DNA of 64,000 bases from Mycobacterium sp. ELW1 (GCF_008329905.1 NZ_CP032155.1:5146001-5210000); one strand, 5' to 3'; positions 53,768 to 62,430 are shown, numbered from the stretch's first letter. Notes: generated from the sequence alone by a model not told the origin. Translations and numbers: made by a program.

Positions 53768-54976
53768 TCAGACCCTTGACGGCACGGAGACACCGAGCAG
53801 GTCCAAGGCGTTGTCTCGCATCACCTTCCGGGTGTCTTCGGCGCTGAACTCGGGGAACTGCGGGATGTCGGCGGTGAAGCTCATCGGGTCGGCCAGACCC
53901 TCGCCGTGCGGCCAGTCCGAGCCGAACAGGATCTTGTCCACACCGATCGTGTCGGCGAGCAGCTTGACGTCGTCCTCGTAGTACGGGGCGATCCAGACGT
54001 TGTTCTTCAGCTGCGCGACCGGATCCTCCTTGAAGTGGTACGGCGCGTTGTTGGCGGCCTTCTTCAACCGCTTGATCAACCGGTAGACGAAGTAGGAGCC
54101 GTTCTCGATGCTCGCCACCTTGAGCTTGGGGTGTCGGGTGAAGACCTGGTGCACGATCATCGACGCCATCGAGTCGTGAATCGCGCGGTCGTCGAGCAGC
54201 ACGGTGTCGAGTGGATCACGCTTGCCGAAACCCTCGAAGGTTCCGGTACCACCCCACAGTGCCGAAATCGCAAGGTAGCCACTGTCGGACAGGTGGAAGA
54301 CCACCGGTACGTCCGCTTCGGCCAGCCGGGCCCACACCGGGTCGTGCAGCGGATCGCCGAGCGAGCGTGGCTTGACCCGCCCCGGCACCGGCGCCGGCCG
54401 CACGCAGACGATCTTGGCGCCGCGGCTCAGCACGAACTCCACCTCGGCCGCCGCCGCATCCGGGTCGGCCAGCGAGATGATCGGTGCCGAAAGGAACCGG
54501 TGGTCGGGACGGTCGAAACCCCAGTCCTCGTCGAGCCACAGGTTGAAGGCGTGCACCGAGGCCATCGTCGCCTCGATGTCGCGCTTGAGCGCCTCCTCGA
54601 CCCCGCACGCGAAAGTCGGCAGCATGAACACGGTTTCGAGGTTCTGCTTGTCCAGGACCTTTACCCGCGCGTCCCGATTCTGATATTCGGGGTGGTCGGC
54701 CAGCCGGTCGACCTTCATCAGCGACCCCGGGTCGACGCCGTCGGGGATCTCGCCACGGAACAACAAGTCCAGGCATCCCGGCTCGATGATCGGGTCGAAC
54801 GTCGGGTTTGGAATGAACTGGTTGACGACGCCGCCCATGACCGCGAAGGTGCGCTTGCCCTCGGTCAGCATCTGCACGCCACGGCGCTTGAACTCCTTGG
54901 GCAGATGCCGGGTAAATGAATCGATCGGCTCGTAGTAGTGGTTATCGACGTCAATCGCCCTGTAGTCCAAAGTCAT
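53768..54976 (-). CDS. Amidohydrolase-2 family protein (ACMSD-like)
   Basis: This 402-residue amidohydrolase-2 protein starts at ATG 54976 (MTLDYRAIDVDNHYYEPIDS). Metal-site motifs are IDVDNHYYEP, VVFHLSDSG and FGSDWPHGEG. It is related to 47856 and shares IPNPTF with it. It lies 3 bases upstream of the CoA ligase. It may act early, on a carboxylated or ring-opened compound before CoA activation; this is inference. Confidence 0.88.
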   Translation of the reverse strand: MTLDYRAIDVDNHYYEPIDSFTRHLPKEFKRRGVQMLTEGKRTFAVMGGVVNQFIPNPTFDPIIEPGCLDLLFRGEIPDGVDPGSLMKVDRLADHPEYQNRDARVKVLDKQNLETVFMLPTFACGVEEALKRDIEATMASVHAFNLWLDEDWGFDRPDHRFLSAPIISLADPDAAAAEVEFVLSRGAKIVCVRPAPVPGRVKPRSLGDPLHDPVWARLAEADVPVVFHLSDSGYLAISALWGGTGTFEGFGKRDPLDTVLLDDRAIHDSMASMIVHQVFTRHPKLKVASIENGSYFVYRLIKRLKKAANNAPYHFKEDPVAQLKNNVWIAPYYEDDVKLLADTIGVDKILFGSDWPHGEGLADPMSFTADIPQFPEFSAEDTRKVMRDNALDLLGVSVPSRV

Positions 54977-54989
54977 CGGTGTCGTCCTC

Positions 54990-55832
54990 TCACGTCAGGG
55001 GCGGGAAGTTCGGCGGCCGCTTCTCGAAGAACGCGGTGATGCCCTCGATGAAATCGGGGCGTTGCATGGACTCGTGCATCAGCGCCTCGGCCCGCCCGCT
55101 GGCGTCCTGCGCGTCGCGCAGCGCGTCGCCATAGACCTGACGCTTGATGACGGCCAGCGAGTTCGGAGCGCAGTTGGCGGCGATGTCTTGCGCGTATTCG
55201 ATTGCGCGGCTGAGTAATTCGTCCGGTGGGACGACTTCCTTGACCATGCCGAGTTCGAGGGCCTCCTCGGCGTAGAACACCCGGCCGCTCATCAGCAGGT
55301 CCAGCGCGGCCCCCCACCCGACGACCTTGGGCAGGATCCACGAGATGCCGTATTCGGCGATGAGGCCGCGGCGGACGAACGAGGTGCTGAACTTGGCCCC
55401 GGCCGCAGCGAAGCGGATGTCACACATCAGGGCCTGGGTCAGCCCGATGCCGGCGCAGGCGCCGTTGATCGCGGCGATCACAGGCTTGCTCACGGTGGTG
55501 ACGAACAGCGGATGCCGCTCGCCCACCATCTTGGTCAGGTCCGCCTCGCCGGCACTGTCGACGGTGGCGGAACTGATCGATGACAGGTCGCCCATATCGG
55601 CCCCAGCACAGAAGGCACGCCCGCTGCCGGTCACCACGATCGCGCGAACAGCCGAGTCGGCCTCGGCGGCGTCCATACCCGCATAGAAACCGGCGGCCAG
55701 CCCACCGCCCCAGCCGTTCATCCGCTCGGGACGGTTGAACGTCAGGACCGCGACACCGCTGTCGAGCACCTCGTAGAGAACGGGCGTGGCCGCAGCGGGA
55801 TTCGCGGTGACATCTGCGCGAGTGTCGGTCAC
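54990..55832 (-). CDS. Enoyl-CoA hydratase/isomerase (crotonase) family protein
   Basis: This 280-residue crotonase starts at GTG 55832 with GGAGG 9 bases upstream. The oxyanion hole is FCAGADMGDL. The first catalytic Glu position is Gln (AGIGLTQALMCD), and the second motif is RGLIAEYGISW. This pattern is common in mycobacterial crotonases that are not classical hydratases. It begins the lower half of the operon after a 78-bp gap that carries a weak palindrome. Confidence 0.88.
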   Translation of the reverse strand: MTDTRADVTANPAAATPVLYEVLDSGVAVLTFNRPERMNGWGGGLAAGFYAGMDAAEADSAVRAIVVTGSGRAFCAGADMGDLSSISSATVDSAGEADLTKMVGERHPLFVTTVSKPVIAAINGACAGIGLTQALMCDIRFAAAGAKFSTSFVRRGLIAEYGISWILPKVVGWGAALDLLMSGRVFYAEEALELGMVKEVVPPDELLSRAIEYAQDIAANCAPNSLAVIKRQVYGDALRDAQDASGRAEALMHESMQRPDFIEGITAFFEKRPPNFPPLT

Positions 55833-55878
55833 CTAGGGGTACCTCCAGGAATGGCTCGCCAACATGCGGGAATGTCCA

Positions 55879-55897
55879 TACTGTACACCTATCGGTA
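55879..55897. promoter_or_regulatory. Degenerate copy of the island palindrome, TACTGTAC-ACC-TATCGGTA
   Basis: This copy matches 12 of 16 arm positions and lies in the 78-bp gap upstream of the crotonase gene at 54990. It may mark an internal promoter of the long operon or be a chance match. Confidence 0.4.
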
Positions 55898-55910
55898 TCG
55901 CCTTCCGCAA

Positions 55911-56921
55911 TCAGCGTTCGATGAGACCGAGCCGCTGGTAAGCCTTCTCGATCTGAGCCTTTCCAGCCTCGGGCACTTCGGTCTGCGGCGGGCGCGAATG
56001 CGGATAGTCGCCGATCGGCAATCCCAGTAGTGATGCGGCGTATTTGAATGCGCCAGCCCAGTGGGTGAAGTAGTCGGGACGGCCCGGGTAGCAGGTGAAC
56101 CAGTTGCCCATGTCGATCCCGAACTGATCCAGCCCCGACTTCTCGGCGTAGTCCATCGCCTCGACGAGTTTGTCGGCCCAGACCAGCGCCCAGTATTCGG
56201 AGATGATCGGCCGCTGCGGCGTCTCGTTCAGATAACCCGCGGTCCCCAGCTGGGCAGGGCCGACGATCCCGGCTCGCAACCAGCCCGCGCGGTACACCGT
56301 GAGATCGCATTCCCAGATCACCAGGCCCGGCGCCAGCTCGTGCAGCAGCCGGGTATTACCCGGCCGGAAGGCACCCTCCTTCGTCGCGCACACCGCGGCA
56401 ATCTCGGCATAGATGCGTGCCCCCTCCGCGGGCGTCAGCACGTATCCCGACGATGGCGAGTTGAACATGCCGAGCGCGATATCGGTGCGATCGGCGACGT
56501 AGCGAAAGAAGCGCAGCACGCCCTCACCACCGTGGGTTTCCATCATCGGCGTCTGGATATAGGCGATGTCGGCGCCTGCTTCCTGGGCATGCACAGTCAG
56601 CTCGACACAGTCCTTGGCCGCCGTGGCCGCAGTGCAGGCCTGGATCACGACATCCGGGTTTGCCCGCCGGCCCTCCTCGATTGCGATCTCCAGCAACCGC
56701 TTTCGCTCGTCAAGGGTCAGCGACCAGAACTCGGCGATACCGCTGGTGCACCACAGCATCGGGTGCTTGAGCTCCCCGACGCAGTACCTTACCAATGCCC
56801 GATAGGCGTCCCAGTCAATGTCGTCACCGTCGGTTCCGGTGAACGGTGTGTAGAGGCTGTCGCCGATACCGTGCAGTCCCGTGCGTGCCCAGTCCCGGGC
56901 GTCGCGCGCTGTGGCCATCAC
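55911..56921 (-). CDS. Dihydrodipicolinate synthase family aldolase/lyase
   Basis: This 336-residue DHDPS/NAL-fold TIM barrel is of a class I lyase that forms a Schiff base with a pyruvate or aldehyde. The likely Schiff-base Lys is in AAVCATKEGAFRPGNTR. The usual Tyr in the YNxPSRT motif is Phe (MFNSPSSGY). This points away from lysine synthesis and toward a hydratase-aldolase role such as those in aromatic or ring degradation. It follows the SDR gene by 6 bases in the operon. Confidence 0.85.
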   Translation of the reverse strand: MMATARDARDWARTGLHGIGDSLYTPFTGTDGDDIDWDAYRALVRYCVGELKHPMLWCTSGIAEFWSLTLDERKRLLEIAIEEGRRANPDVVIQACTAATAAKDCVELTVHAQEAGADIAYIQTPMMETHGGEGVLRFFRYVADRTDIALGMFNSPSSGYVLTPAEGARIYAEIAAVCATKEGAFRPGNTRLLHELAPGLVIWECDLTVYRAGWLRAGIVGPAQLGTAGYLNETPQRPIISEYWALVWADKLVEAMDYAEKSGLDQFGIDMGNWFTCYPGRPDYFTHWAGAFKYAASLLGLPIGDYPHSRPPQTEVPEAGKAQIEKAYQRLGLIER

Positions 56922-56927
56922 TGCCCC

Positions 56928-57725
56928 TCAGGTGAAGTCGGATCCGCCGTCGACGTTTATGTTGGCGCCGGTCATATACGAGTTGCGTTTGGAGGCAAGG
57001 AAGGCCACGACGGGGCCGATCTCGTCGGGCAACCCGGCACGCGGCAGATGCGCCGGATGGCCGAAATGCTCGTCGATGGCAGCCATCAGCGCATAGGGAT
57101 CGTTGCCGTCGACACCGACCGACTCGGCCCAGCCGGTGAGCGCTTCGGAGGCGATGCTGCCCGGTGACACGACGTTGACCAGGATCTCGTCGGGCGCGAG
57201 GTGCAACGAGAGGTTCTTGGAGACGCTGGTGACCATGGCCTTGGCCGCGGTGTAGGCCGCGAGCCGCGCGCTCTGGCGTTGCGTGGACTGGGCGGCGAAG
57301 TTGACGATGCGGGCCCACTCAGCGGCGCGTAGCAGCGGAAGTGCCGCGCGCACACAGCGCACCATCCCGAGCGCGCCCTCGTCGATCGCCCTACGCCACT
57401 GGTCATCGGTCAGATCGTCGAAAGTGCCTTGCACACTTGGCCCTACAGCGTTGATGAGAATGTTGAGCTGCCCACCCCAGCGACCCCCGATGTGATCGAA
57501 GGCGCGCTGAACCTGCGCGTCGTCGCCGGTGTCGGCCACCAATGCCAGCGCATCCGGGCTGCCCCGTCCAGCCAGCTCATCGGCTGCGGCGTCGAGCACC
57601 GCCGCGGTGCGGCCGATCAGCGCGACCCGGGCGCCGTCGTCGGCCAGGCATCGTGCGGCGGCGAACCCCATTCCGCGCCCGCCGCCGACCACGACGGCGG
57701 TGGCGTCACCGAGCCCGAGATCCAT
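56928..57725 (-). CDS. SDR family oxidoreductase
   Basis: This 265-residue short-chain dehydrogenase starts at ATG 57725 (MDLGLGDATAVVVGGGRGMG); an upstream extension is a shadow of the crotonase gene. The Rossmann motif is VVGGGRGMGFAAA, the NNAG position reads NAVG (NILINAVGPSVQG), and the catalytic Tyr-x3-Lys is in LAAYTAAKAMV. The C-terminal VDGGSDFT is typical. It could oxidise a hydroxyacyl-CoA from the crotonase beside it. Confidence 0.9.
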   Translation of the reverse strand: MDLGLGDATAVVVGGGRGMGFAAARCLADDGARVALIGRTAAVLDAAADELAGRGSPDALALVADTGDDAQVQRAFDHIGGRWGGQLNILINAVGPSVQGTFDDLTDDQWRRAIDEGALGMVRCVRAALPLLRAAEWARIVNFAAQSTQRQSARLAAYTAAKAMVTSVSKNLSLHLAPDEILVNVVSPGSIASEALTGWAESVGVDGNDPYALMAAIDEHFGHPAHLPRAGLPDEIGPVVAFLASKRNSYMTGANINVDGGSDFT

Positions 57726-57738
57726 GGCCGGCCTGGCT

Positions 57739-58515
57739 TTACGTGCCGGTCCAATTCGGCGCGCGCTTCTCTGCGAATGCGACGGCACCTTCGCGGGCGT
57801 CGTTGGAGGAGAACACCGGAATGATGAGCTCCATCTGCTTCTTCCACATTTCCGCCTGGCTCCAGTCGGCGGATTGCAGCAGCACGTCCTTGGTCGCGGC
57901 GACCGCCAGCGGGCCGTTGGCGCTGATCTTCCCGGCCAACTCGATCGCCCCGGCCAGCGCCCCGCCGGGTTCGGTGAGGATGTTGACGAAGCCCCACGCC
58001 TCGCCCTGTTCGGCGGTGAAGGTCTCGCCGGTCAAGGCCAACTCGAACGCCTTCTGATACGGGATGCGGTGCGGCAGGCGGAGCAGTCCGCCGCCGGCCG
58101 CCACCAGGCCGCGCTTGACCTCGGGGATCCCGAACCTGGCTGTTGTCGAGGCGACCACCAGGTCGGTGCCCAGAACGACCTCGGTCCCGCCGGCGACCGC
58201 GAAGCCCTCGACCGCGGCGATCAGCGGTTTGCGCGGCGGGCGCTCGGTGAACCCGATCCCCCGACCGGGGATGGCCACGGCCTCGCCGGCCGCGAATGCC
58301 TTGAGATCCATCCCGGAGCAGAAGTTTCCGCCCGCGCCGGTGACCACCCCGACGGTCAGGTCGGGGTCGTTGTCGAGCTCGTCGACCGCGTCGGCAAGTC
58401 CTTGGCTCACAGCGAGATTCACCGCGTTGCGGGCCTCGGGGCGGTTGATCGTGATGACCAGTATCCGGCCTTGGCGCTCCCGCAGCACTGCGTCCGACAC
58501 CCGCGGCTCCTCCAT
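57739..58515 (-). CDS. Enoyl-CoA hydratase/isomerase (crotonase) family protein
   Basis: This 258-residue crotonase is the first gene of the long minus-strand operon. The oxyanion hole is FCSGMDLKAF and the first catalytic Glu is present (AGGTEVVLGTDLV). The second position is Ala (RGLVAAGGGLLRLP), so it may be an isomerase or another crotonase type. Its promoter region contains a partly conserved island palindrome and it is divergent from a TetR gene. Confidence 0.9.
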   Translation of the reverse strand: MEEPRVSDAVLRERQGRILVITINRPEARNAVNLAVSQGLADAVDELDNDPDLTVGVVTGAGGNFCSGMDLKAFAAGEAVAIPGRGIGFTERPPRKPLIAAVEGFAVAGGTEVVLGTDLVVASTTARFGIPEVKRGLVAAGGGLLRLPHRIPYQKAFELALTGETFTAEQGEAWGFVNILTEPGGALAGAIELAGKISANGPLAVAATKDVLLQSADWSQAEMWKKQMELIIPVFSSNDAREGAVAFAEKRAPNWTGT

Positions 58516-58541
58516 GTTGGTTCGCTGGTATCGGTAAAACC

Positions 58542-58560
58542 TACTATAGGCTTTACAGTA
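58542..58560. promoter_or_regulatory. Island palindrome site 6, TACTATAG-GCT-TTACAGTA
   Basis: The right arm is perfect and the left arm matches 6 of 8. It lies in the 148-bp gap between the 13-gene minus operon and the TetR gene, which would make it the autoregulatory copy if that TetR is the regulator. Confidence 0.65.
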
Positions 58561-58663
58561 ACGGGAAGAGACCGACGGATCCGGAGCGGGGACGAGGCTT
58601 CACACACCACTTTCGGGGTAAGGTTTCCACCCGCTGATTCTCGAACGGAAGGGTGGACCTGCA

Positions 58664-59401
58664 GTGGCCAAGCCAGCGACCGCCGCCAAGCGGCCCCGGC
58701 GCGAGCGTGGGTCGATCAATCCCGACGACATCATCGCGGGCGCCTTCGAACTCGCCGAGCAGGTGTCGATCGACAATCTGAGCATGCCCCTGCTGGGCAA
58801 GCACCTCGGCGTCGGAGTCACCAGTATCTACTGGTACTTCCGCAAGAAGGACGACCTGCTCAATGCGATGACCGACCGCGCACTGGGCCAGTACGTGTTC
58901 GCCACGCCGTATGTCGAGGCCGCCGACTGGCGCGAGACCCTGGCCAACCACGCGCGGACGATGCGAAAGACGTTCATGGGCAACCCGATCCTGTGCGATC
59001 TGATCCTGATCCGCTCCGCGCTGAGCCCCCGCGCGGTGCGGGCAGGCGAGCAGGCAGTCGAGAAGGCGATCACCAGCCTGGTCGAGGCCGGCCTGTCCGC
59101 GGAAGACGCGTTCGACACTTACTCCGCGGTCTCGGTGCACGTTCGCGGTTCGGTTGTGCTTCACCGGCTTTATGAGAAGAACCGGGCCGCCGACGAGGAT
59201 GCCCACAAGCTCGAGGACGCGATCATCGGCAACGCCGAGAGCACCCCGCTGCTTGCCAAGGTCAGTGCCGAGGGGCACCGCATCGGCGGCGCCGACGAGC
59301 GCAACTTCGAATTCGGCCTCGAGTGCATCCTCGACCACGCTGCGGCGCTCATCGAGGAAGGCAAGAAGTCCTCCGCGCCGAAGTCTCGCCGAAAGGGCTA
59401 G
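58664..59401 (+). CDS. TetR/AcrR family regulator, candidate repressor of the island
   Basis: This 245-residue TetR starts at GTG 58664. The HTH is around residues 20-62 (IIAGAFELAEQVSIDNLSMP, then GVGVTSIYWYFRKKDDLLNA), followed by a helical ligand domain. It lies divergent from the largest catabolic operon, with a palindrome of the island type in between. It is the only TetR inside the island, so I infer it binds TACTGTAA-N3-TTACAGTA and is released by an acyl-CoA or related ligand. It converges with a thiolase gene. Confidence 0.88.
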   Translation: MAKPATAAKRPRRERGSINPDDIIAGAFELAEQVSIDNLSMPLLGKHLGVGVTSIYWYFRKKDDLLNAMTDRALGQYVFATPYVEAADWRETLANHARTMRKTFMGNPILCDLILIRSALSPRAVRAGEQAVEKAITSLVEAGLSAEDAFDTYSAVSVHVRGSVVLHRLYEKNRAADEDAHKLEDAIIGNAESTPLLAKVSAEGHRIGGADERNFEFGLECILDHAAALIEEGKKSSAPKSRRKG

Positions 59402-59412
59402 GCCCCCGCGAA

Positions 59413-60588
59413 CTAGACCTCGATGACGACCGCGCCGCCCTGACCGCCGCCCGCGCACATCGCCGCGACACCGATGCCGCCGCCGCGACGGCGGAGCTCG
59501 TAGATCAAGGTGGTGATCATCCGGGCGCCGGACGCCGCGATCGGGTGGCCGAGGCTGCAGCCGCTGCCGGAGAAGTTCACCAGCTCTTCGTCGATGCCGT
59601 ACTCCTTGCAGGCCGCGATCGGCACCGAGGCGAAGGCCTCGTTGATCTCCCACAACGTGACGTCAGACGGCGTGAGGCCGGCCCGATCCAGAACCCGGCC
59701 GATCACCCGGACGCCGCCGAGACCGGTGTCGCGCGGGGCAACGCCCACCGCACCCCAGGCCTTCACGGTTGCCAGCACGTCGAGCTTCTCGGCGTCGGCG
59801 TACCCACGCTCGACCAGCCCGACCGCCGCACACGCGTCGTTGGTCCCACTGCTGTTACCCGCCGTGATCGAGAAGCCCTCGATCTCGGGGTGCAGCACCT
59901 TGAGGCCGGCGAGCTTCTCGGCGGTGGTGTCGCGGCGGGGATGCTCGTCGACGCTGAAGTCGATCACCGAACCGTCGAACTGCTCGACCTTGAGCGGGAT
60001 GATCTCGTCGAGGAACTTGCCCGCATCCTGCGCTGCCACCGCGCGCTGGTGCGACCGCGCGGCCCACGCGTCCATCTCCTCGCGACTGATGCCCGCCGCC
60101 TGCGCGGTGTTCCAGCCGACGGTGATGGACATGTCCTTGGCCGGGGCATCCGGGGTCTCGACGTGGGTCGGCGGCATCCACCGCTCCTCGAACTTGAGCT
60201 CGGGACCGGGGATGCGCCAATTGGTCAGCGGCGTCATCGACAGCGATTGCACACCGCCGGCGATCAGCGCACGCTCCATACCGGAACCGATCTGCGCCGC
60301 CGCGTTGCCGATGGCGGTCAGGCTGCCCGCGCAGTGCCGGTTCACCGACTGGCCGGGGACGTGCTCGAGGCCGGTCGCGGTGGCCGCGTACCGGGCGAGG
60401 TCGCCGCCGCCGTAATGGGATTCGGCGAAGATGATGTCGTCGATGTCGGCGGGGTTGATCCCGGAGCGCCGGACGACCTCGGGCAGCACCGTGGTGATCA
60501 GTGTTTCGGGCGGGGTGTTGACCAGCGTCCCCTTGAACGAACGACCGATCGCCGTCCGGACGGCACCGACAATGACTGGTTCGGGCAT
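59413..60588 (-). CDS. Acetyl-CoA acetyltransferase / thiolase
   Basis: This 391-residue thiolase carries out the last step of beta-oxidation. The nucleophile Cys is in VNRHCAGSLTAIGNA, the His motif is SGCSLGHPIAASG, and the second Cys is in AAMCAGGGQGGAVVI. All catalytic residues are intact, in contrast to the thiolase-fold gene at 43054. It is alone on the minus strand, converging with the TetR gene. Confidence 0.92.
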   Translation of the reverse strand: MPEPVIVGAVRTAIGRSFKGTLVNTPPETLITTVLPEVVRRSGINPADIDDIIFAESHYGGGDLARYAATATGLEHVPGQSVNRHCAGSLTAIGNAAAQIGSGMERALIAGGVQSLSMTPLTNWRIPGPELKFEERWMPPTHVETPDAPAKDMSITVGWNTAQAAGISREEMDAWAARSHQRAVAAQDAGKFLDEIIPLKVEQFDGSVIDFSVDEHPRRDTTAEKLAGLKVLHPEIEGFSITAGNSSGTNDACAAVGLVERGYADAEKLDVLATVKAWGAVGVAPRDTGLGGVRVIGRVLDRAGLTPSDVTLWEINEAFASVPIAACKEYGIDEELVNFSGSGCSLGHPIAASGARMITTLIYELRRRGGGIGVAAMCAGGGQGGAVVIEV

Positions 60589-60676
60589 GACGACCTCACT
60601 TCGACGTTGCGACGTTACCCTCAGGCAACGTTACAAAACTAGCAGAATGTGTAGCGCTGACGGTAAGTGGTACACG

Positions 60677-61555
60677 TCACTGCGGCTCGGGCACATGGAA
60701 ATGCTCGTCACGAAGCCGGAACGCCTCTTTGGTGCCGACCTGCGCGCGGGTCTTGACGAAATTGAACTCCCCCGGTGCGAACTGCAGGTTGGTGCCGTAC
60801 GCGTGGAACAGATAGCTGGCCACTTCTTCGCCCTGGTAGGCCTGGCTCTGTTCGACCAGCCGGAAGGCCTCCTTGGCGATGACCACACCGTCGGCCGGCA
60901 TCTTGGCCGCCTTCTCGGCCCAGTACCGGGCCCGCGCCGTCACCGAGCCGGCGTCGCACGTGTCGGTGAAGACGCCGAGATGCTCGACGTCGGCGGCGGT
61001 GATCGTGTCACCCGTCAGCAACAGCCGCCGGGCCAGCACCGGGCCGAGTCGGTGGAAGAACATGTGCAGGCTGCCGAGCGCGGGCCCGAGAAACCGGGTG
61101 GCCGGCATCCCGATCTTGGTGTCACGGGCGATGACCGAGATGTCCGTCATCAACGCCATCTCGAAACCGCCGCCGAGCGCGTACCCGCTGATCTCGCCGA
61201 CCGTGACCTTCGGAAAGCCCATCAGGTTGTGGTAGAAGCCGAATGACTTGCGGTCCACCGTGAGTCGGCGGCGCTGACTGGGGCGGCGCCCGGAGGAGGA
61301 CGTCTGCTCCTCCGCCTTGTCGCCGTACCACCCGTAGGCATTGTTCATGTTCGCACCCGTCGAGAACACACCCTCGGCACCGCGCAACAGCACGACCGTG
61401 ATGTCGTCGTCCTCCGCGACGGCATCCAGGCAGCGGCCGACCGTTTCGCGCATCGCCGCGTCGTAGGAGTTGCGTTGGGCCGGGTTGTTCAGCGTGATGG
61501 TCGCGATGCGACTCTCGCGATCCACCTCGAACAGCACGCGGTCGTCGTCGGTCAT
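60677..61555 (-). CDS. Enoyl-CoA hydratase/isomerase (crotonase) family protein
   Basis: This 292-residue crotonase starts at ATG 61555 (MTDDDRVLFEVDRESRIATI); an upstream extension is a shadow of the GntR gene. The first catalytic Glu is present (YALGGGFEMALMTD), while the second position is not Glu (MPATRFLGPALGSL). It has an insert with a Ser/Arg-rich patch (EEQTSSSGRRPSQRRR) near residue 85. It lies 10 bases downstream of the GntR gene on the same strand. Confidence 0.88.
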   Translation of the reverse strand: MTDDDRVLFEVDRESRIATITLNNPAQRNSYDAAMRETVGRCLDAVAEDDDITVVLLRGAEGVFSTGANMNNAYGWYGDKAEEQTSSSGRRPSQRRRLTVDRKSFGFYHNLMGFPKVTVGEISGYALGGGFEMALMTDISVIARDTKIGMPATRFLGPALGSLHMFFHRLGPVLARRLLLTGDTITAADVEHLGVFTDTCDAGSVTARARYWAEKAAKMPADGVVIAKEAFRLVEQSQAYQGEEVASYLFHAYGTNLQFAPGEFNFVKTRAQVGTKEAFRLRDEHFHVPEPQ

Positions 61556-61565
61556 GGTCGGTTCC

Positions 61566-62339
61566 TCACCTGCGGTCCGGATTCGAAATGAGCTTGGCCT
61601 CAATGGTTCTGTCCCGGCCGAAGGCCAGGGTGTTGCGGCGCGCGGCGGCCAGATGGTCCTGGGCAAGCCGCACCGCGCGATCGGCGTTGCCGTCCCGTAT
61701 CGCGGCCAGCATCTTCTGGTGGTCGCTGAGCGCGGCCCGCATGGTCGCCTGTCGCATCGGGTCCGGTTCGTCGCTCCATACCGAGGACTCGTGGGCCGAC
61801 CAGATCAGCTCGAGCGACCCGATCAGCAGAATCATCGGCTCATTGCCACATCGGGAGACCAGTGCCTCGTGAAAGCGACGGGCATTGGGAACGTACTGCG
61901 AGGTGTCGTCGAATTGCTCTTCCTGACGGTCGATTTCGGCCTGCAGGTACGGCACAACCTCGCTCATACGGTCTTCCCGGGCGGCACACATCCCCGCACA
62001 GATCGGCTCCAGATGCATCAGCGCCCCACTGACGTCGGCCGGGGTGGAGGACCGCGACTGCAGCACCATGCTGATCATGTGGGCGGTGCGGTCGGCCGAC
62101 GGCAGATGCACCACGGCACCGCCCACGTTGCCGCGCCGCACCGACACCAGACCGTCGACCTCGAGGATGTGGATCGCCTCGCGCAGCGCGGGCGGGCTGA
62201 CGCCGAACTCGGTGAACAGACTCTCCTGGGAGGGTAGGACGTCACCTTCCCGCAGCCGGCCGGAGAGGATGTCGTCGCGCAGCCGCGACGCGACGATGTC
62301 GGCGACGCGGGGCTGACGGATACGCGGAGCGGCTGCCAT
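61566..62339 (-). CDS. GntR family regulator, FadR/FCD type
   Basis: This 257-residue regulator has an N-terminal winged HTH (VASRLRDDILSGRLREGDVL, then SQESLFTEFGVSPPALREAI) and a C-terminal all-helical FCD ligand domain. FCD proteins sense small carboxylates or acyl-CoAs. A perfect 14-bp palindrome lies 29 bases upstream of its start, in the gap to the divergent crotonase genes, and is the likely operator. The crotonase gene at 60677 follows in the same direction. Confidence 0.9.
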   Translation of the reverse strand: MAAAPRIRQPRVADIVASRLRDDILSGRLREGDVLPSQESLFTEFGVSPPALREAIHILEVDGLVSVRRGNVGGAVVHLPSADRTAHMISMVLQSRSSTPADVSGALMHLEPICAGMCAAREDRMSEVVPYLQAEIDRQEEQFDDTSQYVPNARRFHEALVSRCGNEPMILLIGSLELIWSAHESSVWSDEPDPMRQATMRAALSDHQKMLAAIRDGNADRAVRLAQDHLAAARRNTLAFGRDRTIEAKLISNPDRR

Positions 62340-62367
62340 CGACTCCCCCCGTCACACCATCCTTGCC

Positions 62368-62381
62368 ATCTTGTACAAGAT
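62368..62381. promoter_or_regulatory. Probable GntR/FCD operator, ATCTTGTACAAGAT
   Basis: This 14-bp perfect palindrome has the GT-N2-AC centre (TTGTACAA) expected for FCD-type GntR regulators. It lies in the gap between the GntR gene and the divergent crotonase pair. It differs from the island palindrome, so this region is under separate control. Confidence 0.78.
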
Positions 62382-62430
62382 AGCACTACTGTTGGGCTAT
62401 CTGTAAAGTCGGCGAAGGGCGGAGTTTTCG

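Noticed and set aside
59323..60642. A long plus-strand reading frame opposite the thiolase gene
   Set aside because: It is a mirror of a clear thiolase with all catalytic residues; the antisense protein is Arg/Asp/His-rich with no fold, as is normal for high-GC shadow frames.
60600..60660. A TTACA-containing stretch upstream of the thiolase as another island palindrome
   Set aside because: Only a half-site-like TTACA is present, with no matching left arm at the right spacing.
62391..62400. CTGTAA near the GntR promoter as an island palindrome
   Set aside because: A single half site without a partner arm; the FCD palindrome explains regulation here.
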